From Paragyromitra xinjiangensis (lineage: Eukaryota; Ascomycota; Pezizomycetes; Pezizales; Discinaceae): 64,000 nucleotides of DNA. Positions 22,470-32,361 of the stretch are shown one piece after another. Position numbers and translations under genes: made by a program. Location of the stretch: contig JBCAMK010000004.1 of the NCBI GenBank assembly GCA_038503065.1, positions 571,001-635,000 on the forward strand. Direction: 5' to 3'. The first letter of the stretch is position 1, and each line of letters begins with the position of its first letter. The notes below the pieces were generated by a model. That model was not told the origin of the DNA, searched no databases, and saw only the letters and a list, made by a program, of their open reading frames with translations.

Positions 22470-23115
22470 TCTAGCTAATATCGTAGAGAGATGTCTTGAG
22501 GTCAAGGCTGAAGATAGTCGGGGGCGGTTCTGTAGCGGGGGGATGGCCGCTGGAAACGACGCTAACCCCCAAGGCGCTCCGCCACCATGCCTAATCTGGA
22601 CTAACCATCATGTCAAACAGCGATCCCCAACCTATAAGTACATGTATGGAGATAGAAGGCTCCGCGAGCCCCACTTTGGCTTAAAGGAAACCCAAGTACA
22701 CGAAACAAATTCACCCCAAAAACATTGCAAGAGAGATAGTAGCTCCAGAATGCCATTTTACGTTTTTAAGGAGCACTGTTATTTCATGAACCATCCAAGT
22801 TTGCCAATCGGAAATTACGGAAGAGACTCATAGTAAATTTGCCACTCTAAGCACGCTTGATAGAACTTCACGACAATATGCCCTCAGAAATCCCTCACTA
22901 GCTAATCTCTTTAAATAGCTCAAATGTCCGTACAATATCCTCCTATTGTTATATGATTGACTATGCTTTCCAAGTTCAGCTCATGTAATTCGATTACCCT
23001 TTTCATCGCGCTAACCATTACCTGAGCATACTGGCCCCCAACCAGACTGCTACCCGTCTCCTGTATAGCTCAGGTGTTGAACACACATGGCTGCTGGTAT
23101 AGTTCCTGTGGCCAT
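22470..23115. other. Intergenic region between paralogues B and C
   Basis: About 650 bases upstream of B and downstream of C. The plus-strand open frame at 22543-22833 overlaps B's promoter and has no support. Confidence 0.4.
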
Positions 23116-23882
23116 TCAAGAGACCCCAAAAACCACCTCAGCCCTTCCCCCATTACCCACCACCAGCCCAGAAATATACCTCCAATCTCTTGGTTCATCC
23201 AAATTCACGTTACAGATCCTCTGACCAATCTTCACTTTGATTTCCTCGATCTCTTGATCTCGATTTAAGTTATGCCTTTCGCCGATTTTTTCAACGAGAT
23301 GCTCAAGACTAGGAACGTCGCTACCGTGAATAAGCATAAAGCTGTTGGACCCAAAGAAAGAAGTTTCCAGGACAAAATCGTCGGACTTCTGCGGCTCCGG
23401 AGAAGAAATATCAAGGATAGTAGGAGCAGTTTGAGGTCTAGCTCCGACCTTGTCCTCTCTCAAGCACAATTCACGTCTAGCCTTTTTTTTTTTGTACTCG
23501 CGGTCTGTTTTGTTCAGCGTATTCGCAGTACGCAAAGTCATCTTCCTCATAAACGCTCGGATTCTGTCCTTCAAACATCAGCATACTATTGATAAAATCA
23601 AACTATAGTTGGAAAGTTTATATACTCATCCCTCTCGGCAGGAAAGCTCCACTTCTCATCTGTTCCCGGCCCCCAAAACTGGTTCCCAATACCGCCATCG
23701 ATGAATAAGTCCAACCAAGCTTCCCAGTCAATACTTTGTGCTAAGCCCCTCTGCCCAGGCCCCTCAAGCCCAGTACGGTTCTTCGGTTCTCTCATCTTTC
23801 TCTCGACAACTGCCCGTAAGAGAGGAAACTCGACCCTATCCAATCCGCAAATTTTTCGAAGAGCAGTGTATGATTCACACAT
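23116..23882 (-). CDS. Unrecognised two-part protein family, paralogue C (234 aa)
   Basis: Two exons, 23882-23626 and 23563-23116. The intron is 62 bases; its donor GTATAT is weaker than in A and B, but the acceptor ACAG and phase agree. The product starts MCESYTALRKICGLDR, keeps GLEGPGQRG and WEAWLDLFIDGGIGNQFWGP in the first module, IRAFMRKM after the intron, and a C-terminal domain with DFVLETSFFGS, DVPSLEHLVEKI, RICNVNLDEPRDW and YISGLVVGNGG. The linker is shorter and strongly basic (YKKKKARREL). The reading frame stays open for 45 codons upstream of the chosen ATG, but that part has no counterpart in A or B. Confidence 0.8.
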
Positions 23883-24033
23883 TATTCGGTATTGCTTGCC
23901 AGAAAACCTGGAACCAAGGTATTGATGGGGGCTGATAAGTTTGTGGTGACGTTTGTGAGGTTTAGGCAGTGTAATGCTGGCTGTAAAGTACCGACCACGA
24001 CTAGAGAGGCTGTCCACGAGCTACATACAGCTG

Positions 24034-24088
24034 CGTCAGGAAAGCCTGGCACCCCTAAGCATTTTGACCTACCAAGGCACAACCAATA
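24034..24088 (+). repeat. Fragment resembling one end of the 52.4-kb MITE
   Basis: The string ggaaagcctggcaccc and, after a gap, gacctacc...cacaacca match the left end of the element at 52408 in the same order (ggaaagtcctggcaccct, gacctaatg, cacaacca). No matching right end was found nearby, so this is at best a solo end. Confidence 0.3.
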
Positions 24089-25909
24089 AAAATAGAAAAA
24101 TTCTGTAAACTGATAATAAAAACCTACGAAGTATACTAATACACAGTCAAGTACGGCTCCGATGAATTCTGTTTCAGTAAACCTTTACATATGGCTACAG
24201 AAAAGGGCTAGTCCTGAGAAATTTACATCCTTCAGCTACAGGCAGTGCACGTGTCAGGCACAACACAGATTCTAGCAGAGGATTTTAAGCAATGGAATAA
24301 ACCTCTGAGGCCAATATAATATCTAGATACTACAGAAACACCTCACAGGTAAATTGTCTTCTGGTGCTGCAAAGCCAAGAAGTGCGATAGAATCAGTTGC
24401 CTAGACCTTGATATCATGCCCTTCGATGATATCCTGAACCGTGGAGGCATTTGGAACGAATATCCCTTGCCGATTACTACCACAGGACCTACTTATCTCT
24501 CAGGGAGACTCAAAACTAACACCCCTCATGAATAACCTACGAGTTCAGAATCCGTGCTAAAGTGAGATTGCGTTGCCAGACCCGTCTGCTGACCAGTATG
24601 AGGATATAAACCTTGTCACCAATTTCCCTATCCCATCATCACCAGCACACCGTGACACATTTTTCAGCGGATGGGGCGAACGGCCTGTCGACTTACATCT
24701 AACTAACACGTTGTACCCGTCCATTGATTAAATCGACTGCATAGTTCTCATGTGCACTCCAAGTTTAATTGTGGGGAAGTTCCGGTAGCTGTAGATGGGT
24801 CCGATCAGATCATTTCTTACTCAATTTCTAACCCAAGGCCCCCTTCTTACACTGCAAAGCTCTTGAGTTCGAAAAATACTGATTCTATCACGGATTTCGA
24901 TATTAGCTTCCAAAACACTATTGCTTCAGAAGTGAGTGGGGTTAATGAACGGACACTCCTCTCCGGCCAGACCCCGTTCAGTCATGGTCAGTCGTACAAT
25001 CCGCACATGATTGGGTGGATCCCCGCCCTCATGACTCGAAAGTTTACCGGTCACTGCAAAGTCAAACAGGCTCGAGGGAGTATAGAGATACCGAAAGCAT
25101 GTATGAAAAGCCTTAGGAGGAATCAGACAAGTTTCGTCCCATTGTTTACCTAATAAACTACATGTACCTATCCTATTCCAACACTTACATCGAGTGATAA
25201 GGCGTGAACATTAGGTACAAACATGCACCAGCAAGTCGTTTCTCGCGGATTTGTCAGCGATAAGCGATCTCCCAGTTCTCGAGAAATATTACCAACTTTT
25301 TATCCAACCTAATTATAGTTTATAGGCATAAACTACAAATATTGTGGCAGCTCTAGCAGATCATATCATACATGTAATAAGAGGCCAAGCAACCCCAAAC
25401 ACTCTGGCCATGTGACACCATCAACACTCCTGTCCTACACTGAGAGTAAAGCTAAAATAAGAATTAGCATACCTGCAGCGTGCTGTGACTCGGAACGGCC
25501 ACAGACGTCACTAGAAGTCGCGTCTTCCCATTTCTGTTGCTTACAGAAATTCTGGTTGATAAACTTTGTTTTTACACGATCTTTAAACCCACGGAAATAT
25601 CTAGTAAATAAATAAATATCATTTGCATCTGCCTATCACAATAACCAACGAAGCGCAAAAAAAAAAACACTCAGCACTTGCAAGAGGATATCATGATGAA
25701 AAACTTGAAAAACTTGAATTCACGTTCCCACCCAAAAAAATAAAAATAAAAATAAAAGATAAACTGAAATTATCGCTAAAAAAAATCGTGCAAAAATGGA
25801 CCTCATGCTCCCAGGACTCCAAGTTTTTCCCCCGCTTGCCGGTGTATTATAACCTAGCCAAAATTGCACATGCTACCTGCTCCCTTGGATCCAAGCCCCT
25901 ATTGCCATA
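24089..25909. other. Intergenic region, no supported gene
   Basis: About 1.8 kb. An open frame at 24752-25153 has no ATG at its start and no known domain. The stretch 25650-25800 is A-rich and low in complexity. Confidence 0.4.
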
Positions 25910-27291
25910 CTACCAGTCGACAGCCCATCCATTTTCCTTCAAGAACTGGTCACATGCAGCCTTGAGGGCTAAATTCGGGATGAGGTCTTTCTCGTATAGC
26001 GGCTCTCTCGTCAATGGATCAGTTGCTGACCGCCTCAGGTGGTCCAACAACGTTGCACGGTCATACGAATTCCCGCTCTTGGTCTATTCACGATATCCTC
26101 CGTTAGTTGGCTCTCCTCTATATCCAACAGTGGTTCAAAAGGAGCAAGGAAAGGGAGGGGAGAACATACAATAACGGGATCCAACATGATAGTAAACGAA
26201 ATAGTATCAATCAAATGATCTGGCACCTTTCGCGGTGCACACCTCTCTGCCTCCGCCTTCCCAAACACATCCTCCAGCGTCCTAACGCTGTCCCTTGCCT
26301 CCTGTCTAATTTCCTCCTCCAGGTCCTGCACGGTCTTCCCCCCAAAATTCACCACGTCTCCACCCGCTCCCTTGCGGATAAGTTTATCAACTTGTTTATC
26401 GGCATCTCTTTCGATGATATCTGTAAATTTACGGAGCAAAGCCCCCTCCCGCTCGATACGACGCTTTTCCAAATGCTCCCATCGCTTCTTTTTCGCTTCG
26501 AGGCAGGTTCCAACTATAGAGGCTATTGAGGGAGAGCGTTGGGCAATCGCAAGTTCGTATGCCTTGAGGGACGAGGGAAGCGATTCGCCAGGGCGGTCGA
26601 GGGCGAGTTGAGCTTGCCCAAGGTTTGTATATGCTTTAACTATGAGGTGAAGTGCCATTAGGATATGATTGTGGCGAGAAGAGTAGGAGACAAACCAGAT
26701 CCTGGATCTAACTCAATTGCTTTTTGGCAATCGGTGATAACATCTTCATATGCCTTCAGTTTCAACCGAACCAGGGCCCGATTGGTGAAAAGGGTCGCCT
26801 TCGTGGAGTCTTTTATGATGCTATAGGTGACTATATTAGCAAACCGTCTGATGTACCGGTCCCTCCCCTCTTCTTTTTCTATTCCCCATCAATAGCTATT
26901 TCAACAGCTATCACTACCTACCTGACCAAAAAAAACTTGCCCTCGTCACTTTCAAAAACCAAAGATAGGACAGGCTCACGCTTGAGTATAAAACTTCTCT
27001 GCACCAACGTAGTCTTCGACTTTGAAGCAGCTATACTCAGATCCATGTCAGCTCCCGTCTCTAGCTTCATACCATCTTCCACGCTATCTTTTAGCCACTC
27101 CCTCCAAACTCTCGTCCCTCTTCATCTAAATGCCTCCAATCCTCCCATCTCACCCGCCCCTCTGCCTTTCCAAAGCATCCATTCTCCCTTCCACTCCTTC
27201 CATCGAAGCCACCCATAACGAAAAAAACCAACAAAGGGAAAACTTACGCGTTACCCTGCAACCTCAAATCTTCGGCTGTCTTTGAAGACAT
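25910..27291 (-). CDS. chip: CHIP/STUB1-like co-chaperone E3 ubiquitin ligase (TPR + U-box)
   Basis: Five exons: 27291-27248, 27030-26980, 26820-26696, 26639-26170, 26083-25910; 287 aa (human CHIP has 303). CHIP binds Hsp70/Hsp90 C-termini through its TPRs and ubiquitinates client proteins. Seen here: three TPR units (GNACFKVEDYVGAEKFYTQA; KATLFTNRALVRLKLKAYED...CQKAIELDP; VKAYTNLGQAQLAL...SSLKAYELA), a charged coiled-coil-like middle (EAKKKRWEHLEKRRIEREG) and a C-terminal U-box (about 212-284) with VPDHL, SFTIMLDPVI, SGNSYDRATLLDHL, DPLTREPL, IPNLALKAACDQFL and a GWAVDW end. Each exon join restores the family pattern exactly. The third intron's donor (GTTTGT) is unusual. This U-box core is intact, so ligase activity is expected. 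Downstream of the BAR gene in the same orientation. Confidence 0.9.
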
Positions 27292-29162
27292 ATTTGATCC
27301 GAGTCAAGGCAAGGGTTATTAATCAATACGGCGGTCCTCTTGACTTACAAGATTCTCTGCAAATCAATATACCAATGCTGCTGCTACCCAGTTGTGTCAA
27401 GCTGGTTTCGAGTCTTTGCTTGTCTCGAGACTGTTCCCTCGTGGGCTCAAGTGGTGAGGGTGAAAGAGAACAACTATCGTGCGGCTCAACAGCCAAGTCG
27501 TCGTTCCGCGTACGGTAAGTGTGGCACGAGTAACAGCACTTCGAATGAAAGTTCAAAGCCAACCAATGCAGGCAGCTATAAAACAAAAACCCCTCCCGTA
27601 GAAAACCAAAGGGAAAAAAACGACTCTAAATATTCTGAGCGGGGCTTTGACAACTTTATACCACCCCGCTAGTATCGACACGCGCGCAACAAACAGTTGA
27701 CCTGAGTGACGCTTACAGCAGCCACGGAACGTGCTGGAAATCTGGAAAACCAGCGATTCGGGTCACGGGAAATCATAAACACGACTGCGCCAGGGTTTTT
27801 AGGTGGCAGGTGCGCCCCCAAATCCCTATCCGATCAGGTTACACGCGCCCATAACACAGGGTCCACAACTGAAGAAATATCAACACTTCACGTCAAGCTA
27901 TAGCTATTACTCGGTCAGTCAACAAGTTGAGGATTGAAAAAAGCCTCTCAAAACCATCGACCTATATCGCTAAAACAAGAACGGTGACAAGAATCAAAAT
28001 CGGATGACTACAATTTATGGGATGCGTCTAATGGCTGCAAAGTATCTCAAAACAGGCCAAAGTATTCGAAAGATCGCCAAGATCAATGTCTCAAGCCAAA
28101 AATGCTTACAAATAGGCAATTGGAGACCCCACTGAAACAACTCCGGCCTTCACCCAACGGCCCGACCCGAAGAAACCGAAACCATCTTTTCACTTCAAGT
28201 CGATTCACCCCCAAGACCATAGAGCTATCCAGAAGTCACAGTTTTTCCATGTTCAGTAATCGCTTGTTGACGGCCGTTTTACGTTGGTTTGCGGCCAAGA
28301 TCTCGACGCGTCAGGGTGCTGGTGTCGGAGGCGCGTCATCCAGTCCATTTATGGTTAGTGCCATCTGCTTAGTGAATTGTGTTCCATCCAAAAAAGGGCT
28401 GTGCCAGAACATAAACAAGGTCCGTTCGCACCCCGCAATTGTTATCCACGAAACTGACTACCGCGGTAAATCCCACAATCACCCTGGTCGCGATAAGTAG
28501 AAAAACTCAGGATCGTGAAAAGTCGAAGCTCTGATATCATGTTCCCAATCTTCCTTTGACCATCTGTTGGCTGAGACATTTTATTGCAACAGCCATTAGG
28601 CACCAAGTCCACAAGGCTATGCAGTACTCAATCCTCAGGCGCAGCAGCTGATAGAGTTCCCCAGTTTCGGGTCGAGAAAGGCTGATTTAAAGTAACGACA
28701 AGGCTACAGGGCTAGCCAGCGCCCTATTTGGCAAACTTTAAAGTAACACCACCATACAACTACAGACCTTCCGCTGGCAGAACCATTCATTAACAAGTTA
28801 ACATCCCTTAATAAATGAGGCACAAGCAATTGCCAAAAAGCTGAACAAAATTCTCAAAGCCTACCAAACGAACTAACTTCTAGAAACAGTAGGTCATGAC
28901 TTCTGAGACACAGCTCCAAAACTGGTCCTGTAGGTCCAGTAGCTGGTACACGTGACACTCGAGTTTCCTATCCAACGTTCACAATTGCATTTGTAAAGAA
29001 ACAACCGCCCAATAGCCACGTCAAATCTCCCAGTCCACCTTTCCACTCTCTCAAGCTACGCTTAATAAAAAACAAAACCCTTGACGCGAAAAATACAGAC
29101 CCCAAGAATAGAAAAATAAGATGGAACAAAAAAAAGAGTGCTCTTCATTTGCAGTCTACCAT
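27292..29162. other. Intergenic region, no supported gene
   Basis: About 1.9 kb between the CHIP start and the BAR gene's last exon. The open frame at 28102-28500 has no domain or splice support. Confidence 0.4.
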
Positions 29163-30832
29163 TTACGCTCCACCCTCTCTGGATTTCCTGTAGCTTGCCT
29201 GAAGCACGTAATGACCGTTAGTCTCCTATTCCTCCCATTCTTTCGTAATAAAAGAGAAAATCTGTAGTCTAATCGCTTATCGATCCATCTGCACCATATT
29301 CTTCACTCCTCTTGGTCTTTTACCATCCACCCAATATCCACAGCTCCGATCAGTCGCCCACACCAAGATAAAAGAAACCAAAAATCACAACCACCCCAAA
29401 AATGAGAGGAGAGAGGGGGCGGCTCATACCTCTTGTTCAACCTGTAGGCTCTCAATCAACGGCGCAAGCTCAGAGTAGATCTCAAAAGCTTTCTTGTGGA
29501 ATTCCAACTGAGCTTGTACTAAATCTGCAAGATTTCTCAAGGGTTCGGGAGTATCGAGCACGTTCTTCATAACACCAACGGCCTCCTCAGTGCAACCGAC
29601 AAACTCATCTTCCGCGGTCTCAACCTCAACTCTCTGATCCTCGGTTAAGTTCTCCTCCTGGTGATGTTCCTGCCTCGCACCAATTCCAGGGAAGCCTATC
29701 CCGCCAGACTTGGCTCTGCTCTTCGCCGCATCGAGTGACAGACGAGCGTTCTCAACATTCTTGCGCGCCTTCTGTGCAAACATGATGTTTGTATTGAGGG
29801 TGGTGGTGAATGCCGCATTAAAACGAGACTGAATCTGTGCATCTTGTTGCAGACGAGCTTCTCCGACCTGTTCAGACGCAAGAGCATATTTCTCGAGTGC
29901 GGTTGCAAGGGGCTCTGAAGAGTCCAGGACGTGTGCTGAGGAGAGTGCTGCACGGCCAATAGCATGGGAGAAAGTCTTGGGGGCAGCTTTGGTCCCGGGC
30001 TTGGTGAGGATGTTTTGAGCTTCAGCAGCAGTGTTGGCAGCTGAGAGTAGCTGGACCTTCTCGGAAATTGTGCGTGAGAGGTCGACGAAGGACTCGCGCT
30101 GTAGGGGATCAGTAGTCGATCGCCAGATGTGAGGAGGGTAAACATACGATATTAGGAGGATAGTCATAGGACTAAACTCGGTTCACATGTTATTAGTACA
30201 GCATCCAATATTTATGTCTATAGTGGTAGTTCATACCTCATTGGAGTACTGAGACCTAAAAACACAGTCAGCACGTGACACCCCACTAGTCAAACGTTTC
30301 ACAGGTGAACATACGTAACAGCCAAGAGTTGCTGGTGGACCTGCTTCAACGCATCGACGCGCTTCTCGAGCTCGATATAGTCGGGTGGTAGTTGAGTCTT
30401 GGTTTCAGTCAGCTTCCTGCGGATCATAAACACCAGGTTCGTCTCATTTAAGAGCTCCGCAAGACGCCGGGTAGAAGCAGTGGTGGCACTAGCAACAGCA
30501 CTAGCAGTAGCAGTAGCAGTAGCAGCGGCAGTTGCAACATAGGTAGAAGAAGTATTTTCGGGGGCAGAGGGAGGAGCATCGGGTATAGCAGCAGAAGCAG
30601 AAGCAGAAGCAGGGGTGATGGTATCAGAGGAAGCGGAGGATGTAGCAGCATCGGCGGAGCCATCAGAGGTACCATCACTAGCACCGGGAGCGAGAGCGGG
30701 AGCGGGAGCAGAGACCTTATCCTCGGCCTGACCGAGCTGTTCACGAACGAACTGCTGGGTGCGAGAAGCGAATGGGGTGAAGCTGGCGGAAACGTTCTTT
30801 CCAAAGTTTGCAAAGTTCTTGGTGAAATCCAT
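29163..30832 (-). CDS. BAR-domain protein, Gvp36-like
   Basis: Five exons: 30832-30315, 30255-30237 (19 bases), 30171-30148 (24 bases), 30098-29430, 29198-29163; 421 aa. BAR proteins sense or bend membranes; yeast Gvp36 acts at Golgi/endosomal membranes. The micro-exons join LLAVT to SQYSNE, SYDYPPNI and RESFVDLSRTISEKVQLLS, the family sequence. Further hallmarks are KTFSHAIGRAAL, LATALEKYALASEQVGEARL, DAQIQSRFNAAFTTTLNTN, ARKNVENARLSLD and EEAVGVMKNVLDTPEPLRNL. The final small exon supplies QEASYRKSREGGA after a 231-base intron; without it the frame would end in a donor-like GTATGA. Oddity: residues 40-145 are an Ala/Ser/Thr-rich insert between EDK and TQLPPDY, two stretches that I expect to be adjacent in relatives. 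It may be a real insert or an unspliced intron (30398-30715). Confidence 0.85.
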
Positions 30833-31580
30833 GGTGGGGGAGGATGACGAAATGACGAGATGAAAGGGTTAAACGATCGATGGGCCTCAAAGGAGAGGGA
30901 GAATGCGGTGATGCAGTGGATAGATGATGTAGAGGCAGAGAAGAGAAAAGGGAGATAGAGTGGGGTGGGTGGTGGGGAGTTGACGTCGAGATGCTGCTGA
31001 ATACGGATAAATTGCGGGCGTTGGCCCGTGATTGTGAGTAACCCCCGTTATCCGGGTGCTGGGATCTACACCCACCAGCGCACAACACAGTCACCAGCCC
31101 ACTCCACAGCCAGTCACTCGGATACATCGGCTACCAGCAGGCGTTTGTTTTTCGCTTCTTATTCGCTTAATCAAGCACATTGAACCCCTGTGTTGCGGTG
31201 TTCTCCCGACACGCGTACGAGAAATAGCAAAAATCAGGGTGCAGCAGATATATGTAGCCATGTATTGATAGAATTACTTAATAACTCTAAGAGAAAAAGC
31301 AACTTCCTCTCGCACATCTCCACTATCTTGATAACCCCTACAGATCAGCAACTTGTCATTTATCAATGACTATATTCTACACTTATCAATTTCTCCTCCA
31401 AAACCTCGTTCATCACCCTTTCATTCTCCGTTAGCTCCCTTCGCCCTTTCTCCGCCAACTATTCTGCTTCCCCAAGCTACTATGCAGTGACGACACACAA
31501 ACTTCCCAAAAGCCCCATAAGCAATAGAAAATCCCCAACTATTTCGTCAAACTACATTTTACAGCTGAGCGATAGCCAAA
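30833..31580. other. Promoter region of the BAR gene and spacer
   Basis: About 750 bases. The part next to 30832 is rich in C/T on the coding strand, typical of a fungal promoter or leader. No gene seen. Confidence 0.45.
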
Positions 31581-31996
31581 ATGAGTGCTGACACCTCGAT
31601 ATCATGGCCAAAAGATGAAACCACTTGGAGAGTTGCTATCAATCACACACGAATGTACACGCCTCCAGTCGCTACGGCCTTAAACAACACTTCTATAGGT
31701 GAGCAAAAAATATACATTATAGTTCTCTGGGGTTCAAGTAGGGGGAACCCTAATTTCCAGTTTCACAAAAGTCACAGACCTACTTACCGAGTGATATCTA
31801 GTGAAATTATTCCCAAGAATTAGTTACACATGCAGCCGGTAACACTAAGATAGTGTTATTGGCAAACCCCATTTTAAGACCTATAATCCTCTATATTCCA
31901 CTTGGTAGATATGACATCCCATCTCCCAGCTGCAAAAATTTGTACAACCTTACAGGCCCAAAATATTCTCCAGGATCATTGATCAACCTTATCTAA
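31581..31996 (+). CDS. Possible small two-exon gene (92 aa), unrecognised
   Basis: ATG at 31581 has a good context (ccaaaATGa). Exon 1 (31581-31698) reads MSADTSISWPKDETTWRVAI and ends before a GTGAGC donor. Exon 2 (31836-31996) after a TGCAG acceptor reads AGNTKIVLLANPILRPIILY and ends on TAA; the frame is kept. No domain is known to me and there is no paralogue to confirm the splice. The region downstream (32419-32877) shows a similar hydrophobic pattern (VNALVLPVFPK) but lacks an ATG, which suggests decay or a longer gene that I cannot assemble. Confidence 0.3.
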
Positions 31997-32115
31997 CGCT
32001 ACGCTGGCATTATTATCCGTCAACAATTCTCCCTAAAATCCTCCTCTCTCTTCTTTCGACGGCACATGCCTTCATCCGCTCTTAAAACCCGCAGTCTCTA
32101 GCAAAATACTCCATG

Positions 32116-32361
32116 CTAACCTAGCCTAGAAAAGCCTCTTAGCCGGCTCATCGCAGGAGCACTCAGCTCCACATTATAGTACACCTCCGTCACCTCGAAC
32201 TGGTCGTGTTCAGAAAATAGATGATGACAACCCTTCTTAAACAAAGCAGAAAGCCTTTTCGTCAAAACGGAGTGTATGTCTTTGCGCGACAACACATCAA
32301 CCCACATGTCTTTTGCAACGTTAAGCAATGTGTCTCGGAGAATGGGCTTGTATACCCGCAT
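32116..32361 (-). CDS. Possible small protein (81 aa), unrecognised
   Basis: ATG at 32361 opens an 81-codon frame (MRVYKPILRDTLLNVAKDMW at its start, KRLSALFKKGCHHLF in the middle). The composition looks like a globular, helical protein, but no family is recognised, no splice partner is visible, and it may be the remnant of a larger gene. Confidence 0.25.
   Translation of the reverse strand: MRVYKPILRDTLLNVAKDMWVDVLSRKDIHSVLTKRLSALFKKGCHHLFSEHDQFEVTEVYYNVELSAPAMSRLRGFSRLG

Noticed and set aside
22543..22833. 96-codon ATG frame between paralogues B and C
   Set aside because: It overlaps B's promoter on the opposite strand and has no domain or paralogue support.
24752..25153. 133-codon plus-strand open frame
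   Set aside because: It starts with GTG, has no recognisable domain and no supporting neighbouring exon; kept only as a gap note.
28102..28500. 132-codon plus-strand open frame upstream of the CHIP gene
   Set aside because: No domain or splice support; Arg/Ser-rich composition fits chance.
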